Shown here: positions 15,683 through 24,490 of the stretch, in pieces | How the letters are laid out: the number at the start of each line of letters is the position of its first letter | How positions within the stretch are numbered: the first letter of the stretch is position 1 | From: Sporomusaceae bacterium FL31 | Lineage (GTDB): Bacteria > Bacillota > Negativicutes > DSM-1736 > Dendrosporobacteraceae | Assembly: GCA_003990955.1 (NCBI GenBank) | Contig: BIFV01000021.1 | Location: 1 to 64,000 of the forward strand | Direction: 5' to 3' | DNA length: 64,000 nt | Notes under the pieces: model-generated | Database searches by the model: none | The model's input: only the letters and a program-made list of their open reading frames with translations | Told to the model about the DNA's origin: nothing | Translations under genes and position numbers: made by a program

Positions 15683-16144
15683 ATGGCACAAAGAACCTTT
15701 AACAGGCGTGGAGGGTGGACACAGCACAATCCTAGTGTCTACCGCTCTGGTCTAGAGGAGAGCATTGCTAAGAAGCTTCAAGAGCAAGGCGTTCCTATTA
15801 TATTTGAGCAATACAAAATACCCTATGTGATTCCCGCCTCCGATCATGTATACACGCCAGATCTTATACTGCCAAACGGTATCATCATTGAGGCAAAAGG
15901 GCTGTTTGAGCCTGAGGATCGTAAGAAGCATCTTCTAATAAAAGAGCAGTATCCTCAGCTTGACATTAGGTTCATCTTTAGCAATCCTAAACAGACAATC
16001 TACAAGGGAAGCAAGACCACTTATGGAGCATGGTGTACGAAGTACGGTTTTCTGTTCGCTCATAAGTTTGTCCCCGAGGCTTGGCTGAAGGAATCCAAGA
16101 AGAATACCAAGGGACTCATAGCAAAGAAGAAAGGAGAGCAATAA
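15683..16144 (+). CDS. Endonuclease I, Holliday-junction resolvase (T7 gp3-like)
   Basis: 153 residues (T7 149). It resolves branched DNA and degrades host DNA. Catalytic residues line up with T7: Glu25 (RSGLEESI), Asp60 (VYTPDLILPNG), and Glu70 with Lys72 (IIIEAKGLFEPEDRKKHLL). Near-identical stretches to T7 include PYVIPAS and DRKKHLLI. It starts on the base after the stop of the ssDNA-binding gene, so translation is probably coupled. Confidence 0.97.
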   Translation: MAQRTFNRRGGWTQHNPSVYRSGLEESIAKKLQEQGVPIIFEQYKIPYVIPASDHVYTPDLILPNGIIIEAKGLFEPEDRKKHLLIKEQYPQLDIRFIFSNPKQTIYKGSKTTYGAWCTKYGFLFAHKFVPEAWLKESKKNTKGLIAKKKGEQ

Positions 16145-16151
16145 GAGTTAA

Positions 16152-16484
16152 GTGTTCATTGAAAGAAAAGTAACAGATACTATTTGCCTCCTTCATGAGG
16201 CCACCTCGGGAAAACCCTTGGAAACCTTATGGAGAGAGGCAAGAAGGAAAGGGGAATTAGATGTCCCTTTTCACTTCCTTGTTCAAGCCTCGGGAGTTTT
16301 AGAAACTGGAAGACCATTGCAAGCAGTAGCCGGGAGGTTGTACCCTCGCAATGAGTCTACGGTTTATATACTCCTTGATGCTAAAGACAATAACACAATC
16401 ACAGACGCACAAAAGAAGACACTCAAGGAAATCCTTAAGGAGCTTAAAGCAAAATTTCCTGGGGTTCAAACCGTGAAAGTCTAG
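16152..16484 (+). CDS. T7 lysozyme (gp3.5)-like protein without amidase zinc site
   Basis: 110 residues from GTG; T7 gp3.5 is 151. It aligns over its whole length: TDTICLLHEATSG with T7 TDAIFVHCSATK, GELDVPFHFLVQASGVLETGRP with GWLDVGYHFIIKRDGTVEAGRD, and the final helix with the T7 LRSLLVTLLAKY region. His15 matches zinc ligand His17. The protein ends before the other two ligands (T7 His122, Cys130), and catalytic Tyr46 is Phe40. It should not cut peptidoglycan. In T7 the same fold binds and inhibits the RNA polymerase, the likely retained role. Its place just before the primase-helicase is the same as in T7. Confidence 0.8.
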   Translation: MFIERKVTDTICLLHEATSGKPLETLWREARRKGELDVPFHFLVQASGVLETGRPLQAVAGRLYPRNESTVYILLDAKDNNTITDAQKKTLKEILKELKAKFPGVQTVKV

Positions 16485-16506
16485 GGAGAAGCAGGAGGAA
16501 TCCTGT

Positions 16507-18174
16507 GTGAATGATTCTGAGATAATTGAGAGACATCTTCCGTGTCCGAGTTGTCAGAGCAGTGATGCTCTTTGCTTGTATTCTGATGGACACACTTACT
16601 GTTTTTCGTGTAAAACCCACACTAACGGTGAGGAGACTCTGTCTAATAAGCGAGGAAACCGAATGGCAAAAAACAACGATCCAGTAACACAGGACCTCCT
16701 ACAGCTCGGACCTTTACCTGCCCGAGGAATTGGGGTGATAACCTGTGAGAAATACAGCTACTACACCACAGTAAGAGCCGGGAAGAAGCTTCAAGTCGCA
16801 TGTTATAAAGATGACTCAGGGGAGTTAATTGGTCAAAAGATCCGGGGTAAGAATAAAGACTTCTTTGTCCTCGGGAAGAACCCTAAAGGCAGATTCTACG
16901 GACAACATCTCTTTAATGGTGGTAAGAAAGTTGTCATTACAGAAGGAGAGATTGACTGTCTAACTGTATCTCAAGTACAAGATAACAAGTGGCCTGTGGT
17001 CTCTATTCCGTTAGGATCAGGGTCTGCTAAGGAAACCTTTAAGGCTCAATTGGATTGGCTTGAGAATTTTGAACAGGTCATCACAATGTTTGACATGGAT
17101 GGTCCTGGGGAAGACGCAAGGCTTTCAGTAGAAGGTCTTTTAAGTCCCGGTAAGCTGTATCATGCAAGGTTACCTCTTAAGGACCCTAACGAATGCCTCT
17201 TGGCGAACCGAAGTCAAGACATAATCAAGGCCATTTGGGATGCTAAGAAGTACACACCTGGTGGTATTGTCAACGGTGCGGATCTTTGGGATTCCCTTAA
17301 TACATTCCGACAGAAGACTCATGAGGTTCCTTGGCCTTGGCCTGGAATTCCGTTACAAACCTTAACCCGAGGTATCCGAAAAAATGAAATGATGTTATTG
17401 ACTGCCGGTACTGGTATAGGTAAATCCACTGTGTTCCGGGAGTTGGCCTACTGGTTAGGCGTGAAGATGAATCCTCCTATGAAGATCGGAATGGTCTTCC
17501 TTGAGGAACAAAATGCAGAAACTGCCATTGCTCTAATGAGCCTCCACGGTAATAAACGCTTACACCTTCACTGGGATGATATCTCAGAGGAGCAACGTAA
17601 GAAATTATTTGAGGAGACCTTAGGGACAGGGCAGTTTGTTTTTTATGACCATTTCGGGTCTGTTGATGGTGAGAGCTTATTGAATCGAATTCGCTATATG
17701 GTGACTGCTGAGGGATGTGATTTTGTATTTATAGATCATATCTCTATTGCTATCAGTGGCCTTGAATCCAACAATGAGCGCAAAGACATTGATGTTTTGA
17801 TGACTAATCTTGCCTCTCTGATACAAGAGACAGGCTGCGGAATTGGTGTAATAGCTCACCTTAAGAAAACTGAAGGCTCCAAGAAGTCATTTGAAGAAGG
17901 CGCTCCTATTTCTCTGGATGATCTCAGAGGATCAGGAACTCTCAAGCAAATCCCTTGGACAATCATTGCAGGTGAGCGCAATCAGCAAATAGAGGATGAC
18001 CGAGAGAAAAACTTGTTCAACCTCAGATTATTAAAATGTAGATTCACAGGTAAGACAGGACTAGCTGGATGTCTATATTTCAATGAGGAAACCGGGAGGT
18101 TAGAGCTTATTGACGATGTGGATTTATTCTTAGGGAAGTCCGAAGAAGTACCTGGAGAAGAATCTCAATTCTAA
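16507..18174 (+). CDS. Primase-helicase (T7 gp4-like)
   Basis: 555 residues from GTG (T7 566). It unwinds DNA and makes primers at the fork. A four-Cys zinc-binding domain (CPSC and CFSC, residues 13-35) recognises primer sites. TOPRIM primase (VITEGEIDCLTVSQ, then MFDMDGPGEDA) is followed by the hexameric helicase: Walker A GTGIGKST with Lys306, Walker B FVFIDHISI, and the DLRGSGTLKQIPW / GERNQQ elements. An internal ATG at 16663 (Met53) has GAGGA at correct spacing and would give a 503-residue helicase-only form, the length of T7 gp4B. Confidence 0.97.
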   Translation: MNDSEIIERHLPCPSCQSSDALCLYSDGHTYCFSCKTHTNGEETLSNKRGNRMAKNNDPVTQDLLQLGPLPARGIGVITCEKYSYYTTVRAGKKLQVACYKDDSGELIGQKIRGKNKDFFVLGKNPKGRFYGQHLFNGGKKVVITEGEIDCLTVSQVQDNKWPVVSIPLGSGSAKETFKAQLDWLENFEQVITMFDMDGPGEDARLSVEGLLSPGKLYHARLPLKDPNECLLANRSQDIIKAIWDAKKYTPGGIVNGADLWDSLNTFRQKTHEVPWPWPGIPLQTLTRGIRKNEMMLLTAGTGIGKSTVFRELAYWLGVKMNPPMKIGMVFLEEQNAETAIALMSLHGNKRLHLHWDDISEEQRKKLFEETLGTGQFVFYDHFGSVDGESLLNRIRYMVTAEGCDFVFIDHISIAISGLESNNERKDIDVLMTNLASLIQETGCGIGVIAHLKKTEGSKKSFEEGAPISLDDLRGSGTLKQIPWTIIAGERNQQIEDDREKNLFNLRLLKCRFTGKTGLAGCLYFNEETGRLELIDDVDLFLGKSEEVPGEESQF

Positions 18175-18193
18175 CTATAAGGGAGGAAGAGAA

Positions 18194-18439
18194 GTGCCTA
18201 TCAAACTCGATGTAATTAAGTTCCTACTCATAGAAATTGAAGAGGAACAAAAGCTTTGGGAAGAGTTCAATCAAGCGAAGGAAACTGCTAGAGCCTCTGC
18301 ATCCCTAACAGGAAAATCATGGTGGAGCTGTTTCACGTGGACGAAGCGTTGGCCTCGTAAAGCCTCCATTAAGGCTAACCTTCTGAAAATCCGTAAGTTA
18401 ACTTTAGCAATCTCCAAGGAGGCCGTAGGTCATGACTAA
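18194..18439 (+). CDS. Small phage protein, unknown
   Basis: 81 residues from GTG with GGGAGGAAG upstream. Helical and basic, with a Trp-rich middle (SWWSCFTWTKRWPRK) that might be a membrane or protein contact patch. It lies between primase-helicase and the nucleotide kinase, and its end overlaps the next small gene. Confidence 0.6.
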   Translation: MPIKLDVIKFLLIEIEEEQKLWEEFNQAKETARASASLTGKSWWSCFTWTKRWPRKASIKANLLKIRKLTLAISKEAVGHD

Positions 18440-18575
18440 ATTATTGTTTGACTCCAACGGGGTCTATATCGCAAGGGTTCCTGAGGTGGAAAAATCTGAG
18501 ATTGTGGGCAAGAGCGCCTCAATGTTAATTGCGGATGATCCTGAGGCTCCTAAGGAGGATCTTAAGGATGAATAA
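18432..18575 (+). CDS. 47-residue phage protein, unknown
   Basis: ATG overlapping the previous stop by 8 bases, with GGAGGCCGTAGGT upstream. Product MTKLLFDSNGVYIARVPEVE..., ending in an acidic tail (DDPEAPKEDLKDE). Its stop overlaps the start of the kinase gene. The chain of overlaps supports it being real. Confidence 0.55.
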   Translation: MTKLLFDSNGVYIARVPEVEKSEIVGKSASMLIADDPEAPKEDLKDE

Positions 18576-19371
18576 CTTACCTCCGCAGTATTCCTTCTGC
18601 TCGACCTGTACGTTTGATGAGAGATGTAGATCGTCAATAAGTGTCAGGAGGCGTGTTTGTATTCCCAAAAGAAAATCAGCGCCTTCACATTATGTGGAAG
18701 ATTTAGAACTTTATAAACCTAAGGAGCACGCTACACTTCTCCCCGAGAGAATCCTTTTGATAGGTGAAATGGGAGCAGGTAAGGATACAGTCGCGGAACT
18801 TCTCAAGGATCACCAAAGGGAAGCCTTCGGGGATCTCATTAAGGATCTTGTTAAGTGGATTCGTAAGGGATATATAGGAATGGCCTATTATGCTCTCAAG
18901 CCTCTGTTTAAGGATAAGAAGCCTGAGGATCTCATGAGAAGACTCAAGGAGTTTAAAGACTTACCTAAGGTGGGTCCTAAAGATCGTCTCCTCTTGCAAG
19001 AGCTGGGAACATATTGCAGACTTCATAAAAATGATATTTGGATGCGTCCTATCTTGGATAATCTTAAGGAAGATCAAAAGTATGTTATCACGGATTGCCG
19101 AAGACAAGATGAGTTTGACGCTTGTCTGCGAAGAGGCTTCATTCCAGTAGCTGTGTGTGCGTTCGAGAGTATCCGCAAGGATCGCCTGATTGAACGTGAC
19201 AAAAAGATTAGCATTGAGGAAATGTCTCATACTGCAGAAAGAGAAATTCAGGCGTTAATTCCACAGTGTCATGCTTTTGTTTATAACAACGGATCTAAGG
19301 AAGACCTACAACTTGAATTAAATACTTTAAAAGTGAGAAAGGGTGAATCAACTAATGAAAATGATTTTTAG
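18568..19371 (+). CDS. Deoxynucleoside monophosphate kinase-like protein
   Basis: 267 residues from the ATG at 18568 inside the end of the previous gene, with AAGGAGG upstream. An N-terminal Cys-rich stretch (CSTCTFDERC...CIP, residues 11-32) looks like a small zinc site. A P-loop kinase follows: ILLIGEMGAGKDTVAELL (Walker A, near residue 66), then VITDCRRQDEFDACLRRGF and a lid-like Arg/Lys region, as in phage dNMP kinases such as T4 gp1. It would phosphorylate dNMPs recovered from degraded host DNA. The zinc-like extension is unusual for the family. Confidence 0.72.
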   Translation: MNNLPPQYSFCSTCTFDERCRSSISVRRRVCIPKRKSAPSHYVEDLELYKPKEHATLLPERILLIGEMGAGKDTVAELLKDHQREAFGDLIKDLVKWIRKGYIGMAYYALKPLFKDKKPEDLMRRLKEFKDLPKVGPKDRLLLQELGTYCRLHKNDIWMRPILDNLKEDQKYVITDCRRQDEFDACLRRGFIPVAVCAFESIRKDRLIERDKKISIEEMSHTAEREIQALIPQCHAFVYNNGSKEDLQLELNTLKVRKGESTNENDF

Positions 19372-19747
19372 CGTAGAGAGTCTCAAGACAATTGAAAACG
19401 GAGCAGCTCTCATTACCGAAGGTGTTCAGAATGTTATTGACGTTACTCGTAAAGCGACCATCAAAATTGAAAATGCAGCTTTTAAAGTGACCAACTCTGT
19501 CCAAGATGCAATATGGAAAGCAATGCGGAACTTATCCCTTGGTATGAGCAGACAACGCTACAATCTCATTAAGTTACGCTTCCGGGCGCGTAGAAAGTAT
19601 TTCACAACAATGCAGCAAATAGCAGAACATCAAGCAGCAGCTCGGCATGAAAGACTGGCCTACATCGTCCTTGAGAAATCCCGTTTGGAAACTGAAGCGG
19701 AGCTATGTAAGGCAGTCGCTGAGGAGTATAGCTACAAAGTAAACTAG
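19355..19747 (+). CDS. Helical phage protein, unknown
   Basis: 130 residues from ATG 19355 (GTG 19343 is less likely; GAGAAAGGG fits the ATG). Almost wholly helical: an amphipathic Thr/Ala/Val part (residues 1-55), a basic centre (RQRYNLIKLRFRARRKYF) and a coiled-coil-like end. It lies directly before DNA polymerase. No family recognised. Confidence 0.6.
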   Translation: MKMIFSVESLKTIENGAALITEGVQNVIDVTRKATIKIENAAFKVTNSVQDAIWKAMRNLSLGMSRQRYNLIKLRFRARRKYFTTMQQIAEHQAAARHERLAYIVLEKSRLETEAELCKAVAEEYSYKVN

Positions 19748-19766
19748 GGAGTAAGCTGGTAGATCA

Positions 19767-21812
19767 TTGCTACTATTTGACTTGGAGGCCAATGGTCTCC
19801 TTGAGACAATCACAAAGATCCACTGTGTAACAATCTCCAAGGTCAATGTTACTCCTGAGGAACTCTATAGCTTACCTCCTGAGGAACTGATTGAGAGATT
19901 TAAAGCAGGGATTAAAACCAAGTACAGACCTGATGAAGTTCCTGAGGCTCTTAAAAGGATTCAAAAAGCACTTAATTACGGCGAACCTATTTGCGGTCAT
20001 AACATCATCAACTATGATACCGAGGCCATGCACAAGGTTTATCCTGAATTCTTCAAGGTTCTTCGTGAACAGTGCCACCTCGTTTATGACACCTTAGTTC
20101 TCTCTAGGTTAATCTATAGTAACATTAAGGATCTTGATGCTCCCCTTTTACGTTCCGGGAAACTTCCTGGGAAACTCTATGGGTCACACTCATTGAGAGC
20201 TTGGGGACATCGTTTAGGAGTCCTTAAGGGGGACTTTGCTCTCCATACAGAAGAGGACGAGGACATGTGGGCTATATTCACTGAGGAGATGCTTGAGTAT
20301 AACTTTCAGGATGTTGTTGTGACTGAACACTTAGCAGGGAGGATCTTCTCTAAGAAGTATTCAGAGATTGCCATTAGACTTGAACATGAAATTCAATGGC
20401 TTATGTGTCAACAGCAACGGAATGGCTTTCCTTTTGATACTGCTAAGGCTCTTGTTCTTGAGGAAGTTCTCAGGGTGCGCCTTGAGGAACTTAAAGCAGT
20501 CCTAATGGATGCAGCTCCACCTATCCCTGATAAAGACTTCATTCCTAAAAGGGATAACAAGAAGATGGGCTATGTTGCAGGTCAGGCAGTCAAAAGGTTT
20601 AAGAAGTTTAATCCGAACTCCCGGCAGATGCTGGAGTATATCATCACGAAACACTACAAGTATCGTCCTGAGGAGCCTGACTTATATAACGTAAGTGATG
20701 AACTAAAGCAACAGTGTAGTTCTGAGGAAGAATTGATGTATGCGATTCTCCGAATGGGATTACCTCTGAAGATTGATGAGACCACTTTCAATTTCATTAA
20801 GGAAGATCCTGAGGCTCCTGAGGAACTGCAGCAGTTAGCTGTACTCTTTGAGGAGTATTTTACTGTCACGAAACGTATAGGACAGCTTGTAGATGGAAAG
20901 CAAGGTTGGCTAAAAAATGTTAAAGAGGATGGCAATATACATGGTAGTGTCAATCCTAATGGTGCTGTTACTGGCAGGGCTACCCATTCGAGTCCTAATA
21001 TCGCGCAGGTCCCCAAGGTTCAATTTGGAGGAGACAAACAACCTCTTAAGGGTTCTGAAGGAAAGTATGGGTATGACTGTAGGGAACTCTTCACGGTTCC
21101 TGAGGGATGGTATCAAGCAGGTGTAGATGCAAGCGGGCTAGAGCTTAGATGCTTGGCTCATTTTTTATATCCGTATGATAGCGGTTATTATGCGGAGGCT
21201 GTAGTCTTCGGGGACGTTCACACTCTTAATCAAGAGGCTGCTGGATTGCCTACACGTGATAATGCAAAGACCTTCATTTATGCATGGCTCTATGGTGCTG
21301 GAGATGCGAAGATTGGGAAGATCGTTAAAGGAGACAAGCTTGTAGGTAAGCGCCTCAAGGCTGCATTCCTTTCTAAGAATCCTGCTATAGCAAACCTCAA
21401 GAAAGCCATAGAGACTGCCTTAGTCGCGGAGATGTATAGAGGTCGAGTCCGTAAGTGGCGAAAGAAATGGCTCAAAGGTCTTGACGGAAGACAACTCCAT
21501 GTTAGATATCTTCACGCTGCTCTTAATACGCTTCTTCAGAGTGCCGGGGCATTGATTTGTAAGAAGTGGCTTGTGGAAACCGAGAGAATACTCGTGGAAG
21601 AAAAAGGTCTTGCCCATGGTTGGGACGGAGATTTCTGTATTTGCGCTTGGGTTCATGATGAATTTCAAGCTGCTTGTAGATCTGAAGAAATCGCTAAGGT
21701 TGTCGTAGAGACTGCTCAGGAAGCCATGAGGAGGACTCAAGAGTTCTTTGGGTTCCGTGTGCAGCTGGATACTGATGGTAAGATCGGTAAGAATTGGGCT
21801 GAATGCCATTAA
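19767..21812 (+). CDS. DNA polymerase, family A with 3'-5' exonuclease (T7 gp5-like)
   Basis: 681 residues (T7 704) from a TTG start. The first residues MLLFDLEANGLLETITKIHC parallel T7 MIVSDIEANALLESVTKFHC, with exonuclease Asp5 and Glu7 at identical positions. Exo II is HNIINYDTEA and Exo III YNFQDVVVTEHL. Polymerase motif A is DASGLELRCLAHF (Asp454), motif B RDNAKTFIYAWLYGAGDAKIG in part, and motif C HDEFQ with Asp631-Glu632. In T7 the enzyme uses host thioredoxin as processivity factor; whether the binding loop is kept here needs an alignment. Confidence 0.97.
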   Translation: MLLFDLEANGLLETITKIHCVTISKVNVTPEELYSLPPEELIERFKAGIKTKYRPDEVPEALKRIQKALNYGEPICGHNIINYDTEAMHKVYPEFFKVLREQCHLVYDTLVLSRLIYSNIKDLDAPLLRSGKLPGKLYGSHSLRAWGHRLGVLKGDFALHTEEDEDMWAIFTEEMLEYNFQDVVVTEHLAGRIFSKKYSEIAIRLEHEIQWLMCQQQRNGFPFDTAKALVLEEVLRVRLEELKAVLMDAAPPIPDKDFIPKRDNKKMGYVAGQAVKRFKKFNPNSRQMLEYIITKHYKYRPEEPDLYNVSDELKQQCSSEEELMYAILRMGLPLKIDETTFNFIKEDPEAPEELQQLAVLFEEYFTVTKRIGQLVDGKQGWLKNVKEDGNIHGSVNPNGAVTGRATHSSPNIAQVPKVQFGGDKQPLKGSEGKYGYDCRELFTVPEGWYQAGVDASGLELRCLAHFLYPYDSGYYAEAVVFGDVHTLNQEAAGLPTRDNAKTFIYAWLYGAGDAKIGKIVKGDKLVGKRLKAAFLSKNPAIANLKKAIETALVAEMYRGRVRKWRKKWLKGLDGRQLHVRYLHAALNTLLQSAGALICKKWLVETERILVEEKGLAHGWDGDFCICAWVHDEFQAACRSEEIAKVVVETAQEAMRRTQEFFGFRVQLDTDGKIGKNWAECH

Positions 21813-21835
21813 GGAGCATTTAAGGAGAGAGGATA

Positions 21836-22363
21836 ATGACACCAATGTTTTTTGAATTTACGTTTTCTTATGATGCTAGATTTACAAAAGAAGAGGGCGC
21901 TTTCTTAACATCTTACTTAGGTCCTAAGTTTCGATTAGAAGATGAGCCAGACGAACAAGGGCGATATAAAATAGCTTCTCGTTCTTGGGATATTTTTAGG
22001 GCTGATATTGGGCCTATTTTTGAGAAAGTACCATTGGCAAAGCTTGATATCAGGCAATTATCAGAACCAGCACATTATCACTTTCTCACTAAATGGTTGG
22101 CTGATATGCAAAGCTTCATGGAGCGTATTGACGAAGTTCAGAAAGCTCAAACTCATCTATTTAATCATAAGTGTGATGTACATGTTCCCGGTTTTGGCCT
22201 CTTGGCAATTAATGAGGTGACATGGGAAGAAGATTGTTGTACAGAGAGGCTTCAAAGTAAGATTGACCAAGGATGGAGGATTCTTGCTATTTGCCCTCAA
22301 CCTGATCAGAGACGGCCTGATTATGTGCTAGGTCGTAATACGCAGATAAGACAAGATTACTAA
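21836..22363 (+). CDS. Phage protein, unknown
   Basis: 175 residues, ATG with AAGGAGAGAGG upstream, following DNA polymerase by 23 bases. Soluble. The N-terminal part (FFEFTFSYDARFTKEEGAF) resembles a small beta-alpha domain, and the C-terminal part has EEDCCTERLQSKIDQGWRIL, a helix often seen in proteins of DUF1737/DUF4177 type. No function can be assigned. Confidence 0.6.
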   Translation: MTPMFFEFTFSYDARFTKEEGAFLTSYLGPKFRLEDEPDEQGRYKIASRSWDIFRADIGPIFEKVPLAKLDIRQLSEPAHYHFLTKWLADMQSFMERIDEVQKAQTHLFNHKCDVHVPGFGLLAINEVTWEEDCCTERLQSKIDQGWRILAICPQPDQRRPDYVLGRNTQIRQDY

Positions 22364-22387
22364 GATAATTTGAGGAGGAAGGTAACA

Positions 22388-22636
22388 ATGATAACAACAT
22401 CAAGTGATATGTTCTATATGAATGAGCCAAGAACTTTATTAAACAAAAAGGTTAAGCCTTTACGAGGCTCTTTTCTACCTTGCGGACAATGCGGTAAAGA
22501 AGGAAGTCAGCTCCGTAGCTCCTTTGGAAAACTTATTTGTGTCCATTGCGCGGACCTCATAGATCTCCCTAAGTTTCCCTCAAGAAGAATGCGAAGACAT
22601 TTTGAGAAGCTCGTCCGTACAGGTGGTCTACAATGA
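22388..22636 (+). CDS. Small zinc-ribbon phage protein
   Basis: 82 residues; ATG 22388 has GAGGAGGAAGG before it (an ATG at 22370 is upstream of that site). CGQC and CVHC, 19 residues apart, form a zinc ribbon, followed by a basic helix (RRMRRHFEKLVR). Its stop overlaps the next start (ATGA). Possibly nucleic-acid binding. Confidence 0.6.
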   Translation: MITTSSDMFYMNEPRTLLNKKVKPLRGSFLPCGQCGKEGSQLRSSFGKLICVHCADLIDLPKFPSRRMRRHFEKLVRTGGLQ

Positions 22637-23184
22637 GCAAGAAGAAACCTCTTGTAATTAATCTCTTCGCTGGTCCCGGTTCAGGAAAATCAACTATTAG
22701 CTGTGAAGTCTTTGCAGCTTTAAAATGGGAAGGTCTAGAAGTAGAACTCTCCCGAGAATTCGCTAAGGATGAAGTATGGGCTGGCAATGCAAAGTCCTTC
22801 GGAAACCAATTGTATCTAAGCGGGATACAGTCACATCGCCAGGAAGTCCTCAGGGATGAAGTAGACATCATTGTCACCGATTCCCCGGTTATCTTAGGAT
22901 GCCTCTATGGTGCTTCTCCAGAACTCCAAAAGGCTCTCCTAGCTGAGTTTGATACCTACACGAATCTCAATTTCTTCCTTGAGAGAACCAAGCCGTATAA
23001 TCCTAAAGGTCGCAATCAGACAGCCGAGGAAGCTATTGAGATTGATGTAGCTACTCGGAAGCTCTTGCTAGACAATGGGATTCCCTTTAGGACCCTTAAG
23101 GGAGACCGTGAGGCATTCCGTCACATTGTCTTTGAGGCACGTTGTGCTTTATCGTTTCAGAAGCGGGAGGTATCACAGCGATGA
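22633..23184 (+). CDS. P-loop NTPase / nucleotide kinase-like protein
   Basis: 183 residues, start overlapping the previous stop. INLFAGPGSGKSTISCEVF is a clear Walker A at the N-terminus, and DIIVTDSPVILGCLYG resembles Walker B with the D-S-P of kinase-like phage ATPases. FFLERTKPYNPKGRNQTAEEA looks like a lid. Similar proteins occur in phages and in NadR-type kinases (AAA_28). The substrate is unknown; a nucleotide or polynucleotide kinase role beside the ligase would make sense but is not proven. Confidence 0.68.
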   Translation: MSKKKPLVINLFAGPGSGKSTISCEVFAALKWEGLEVELSREFAKDEVWAGNAKSFGNQLYLSGIQSHRQEVLRDEVDIIVTDSPVILGCLYGASPELQKALLAEFDTYTNLNFFLERTKPYNPKGRNQTAEEAIEIDVATRKLLLDNGIPFRTLKGDREAFRHIVFEARCALSFQKREVSQR

Positions 23185-24086
23185 TTAACCTCTTGGAACT
23201 CTCAGGAAGACCTAAGAACAAACTCGTACAACTTGCTTTAGATCTCGCTAAAGTCAAGCAAGATAAACTTCAGTGGCCTATGATGATTGCTGAAAAGATT
23301 GACGGTGTTTATTGTGTTGCACATAAGACCAATAAGGTTACAATCTACTCTCGAACTGGGGAAGTCTATACCTCTATGCAGCATATCGAGAGTCTTCTCT
23401 ATGACCTCCTAGACAACAATGAGCTTATTATCTTTGAGGCGTGTGGTCCTATGGGTACTCCTCAGTCTACCGTTAGCGGTTGGGCAAGGGATACCAAGGA
23501 GCAACATCCTGAATTAATGGCAGGTTGTCATGATATCTTGCAGCTCTCCGAGTTTATTAATGGAGGTCGTACTCCTTACAAGGAACGCTATGAGGATCTC
23601 AAGGCTCGTCTAGAGTTCTATCGCAGGGGATGCACTAAAGGAACCTACTGGTCTGTTTTCTTAATCAAGCATAATTGGGTTAAGTCATTAGATCGTGCTA
23701 AAGGTTTCGCTGAAGATATCATCTCAGGTGGTGGCGAGGGAGCAGTACTTAAGAATCCTGAAGGTCTCTATGCTCCCGGTAAGCGGAATCAGGATATCAT
23801 CAAGATTAAACAAGGGGTATCCTTTGATCTTGAGGTTCTCTACGTTCAAGAAGGAAAAGGTAAATATACGAACACAGTCGGAACTTTAGTCTGTAAATGG
23901 AAAGACGGACGGACGATAGATATTTCAGGAATGACCGATGAACAGCGCCATAAATGGTGGAACGGTACAGAGATCATCGTGGGTAAGATTGTCCAAGTGG
24001 ATGCCATGTGTTTAAGTTCTAAAGGGCTTCTTAGGGAGCCGAGATTCAAGGGAATTCGATATGATAAATCTAAGGGGGATTTCTAA
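23181..24086 (+). CDS. ATP-dependent DNA ligase (T7 gp1.3-like)
   Basis: 301 residues; the ATG at 23181 overlaps the previous stop and has GGGAGG upstream. Motif I is AEKIDGV with the adenylated Lys near residue 37. Motif III lies in ELIIFEACG, motif IV in GGGEGAVLKNPEG, and motif V in IIKIKQG; a C-terminal OB domain follows. T7 carries its ligase in the early region, whereas here it sits with the replication genes next to a P-loop kinase. Confidence 0.92.
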   Translation: MINLLELSGRPKNKLVQLALDLAKVKQDKLQWPMMIAEKIDGVYCVAHKTNKVTIYSRTGEVYTSMQHIESLLYDLLDNNELIIFEACGPMGTPQSTVSGWARDTKEQHPELMAGCHDILQLSEFINGGRTPYKERYEDLKARLEFYRRGCTKGTYWSVFLIKHNWVKSLDRAKGFAEDIISGGGEGAVLKNPEGLYAPGKRNQDIIKIKQGVSFDLEVLYVQEGKGKYTNTVGTLVCKWKDGRTIDISGMTDEQRHKWWNGTEIIVGKIVQVDAMCLSSKGLLREPRFKGIRYDKSKGDF

Positions 24087-24087
24087 T

Positions 24088-24294
24088 ATGAAAGCTAAGA
24101 TAATTGTAGAAGCTCGAATAACAGTAGAGCAGGAATGCTCTGAGGATGTTCTAAAGGAATATCTTTCGATGTCTGAGACGGAAAGAATCGTGAATACAGC
24201 AGCTATGCTTAGAGACGAACTAGGCGCGGACATTGTAGAGATCCTTTCATATAAGCATGGAATAAGTACGGAGGCTCCTAAAGATGGCGTTTGA
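24088..24294 (+). CDS. Small phage protein, unknown
   Basis: 68 residues from ATG 24088, directly after the ligase stop, with AAGGGGGATTTC upstream. Alternating strand and helix (KAKIIVEARITVEQECSED). It overlaps the next gene by 11 bases. No family recognised. Confidence 0.55.
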   Translation: MKAKIIVEARITVEQECSEDVLKEYLSMSETERIVNTAAMLRDELGADIVEILSYKHGISTEAPKDGV

Positions 24295-24484
24295 TGTTGT
24301 TGGAAATGAATTAACTGTTGGAGATACTGTTGCTTATATTTCAAGTCCTGGAGGTGAACGCTTTCTAAAAGTTGGTACGGTCGAAAGGATCAATGCTAAG
24401 ACCGTAACCCTCAAGAAAGTATCACCTCCTAAGCGTTTTGACCAAGTAGTGAGAGTACAAACTACTGAGGAGAAAAGAGATTAA
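24284..24484 (+). CDS. Small beta-rich phage protein, unknown
   Basis: 66 residues, ATG with GGAGGCTCCTAAAG upstream. LTVGDTVAYISSPGG, KVGTVERINAKTVTLKKV looks like an SH3-like or KOW-like small barrel. It lies inside a tightly packed gene block. Confidence 0.55.
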   Translation: MAFDVVGNELTVGDTVAYISSPGGERFLKVGTVERINAKTVTLKKVSPPKRFDQVVRVQTTEEKRD

Positions 24485-24490
24485 TACAAT

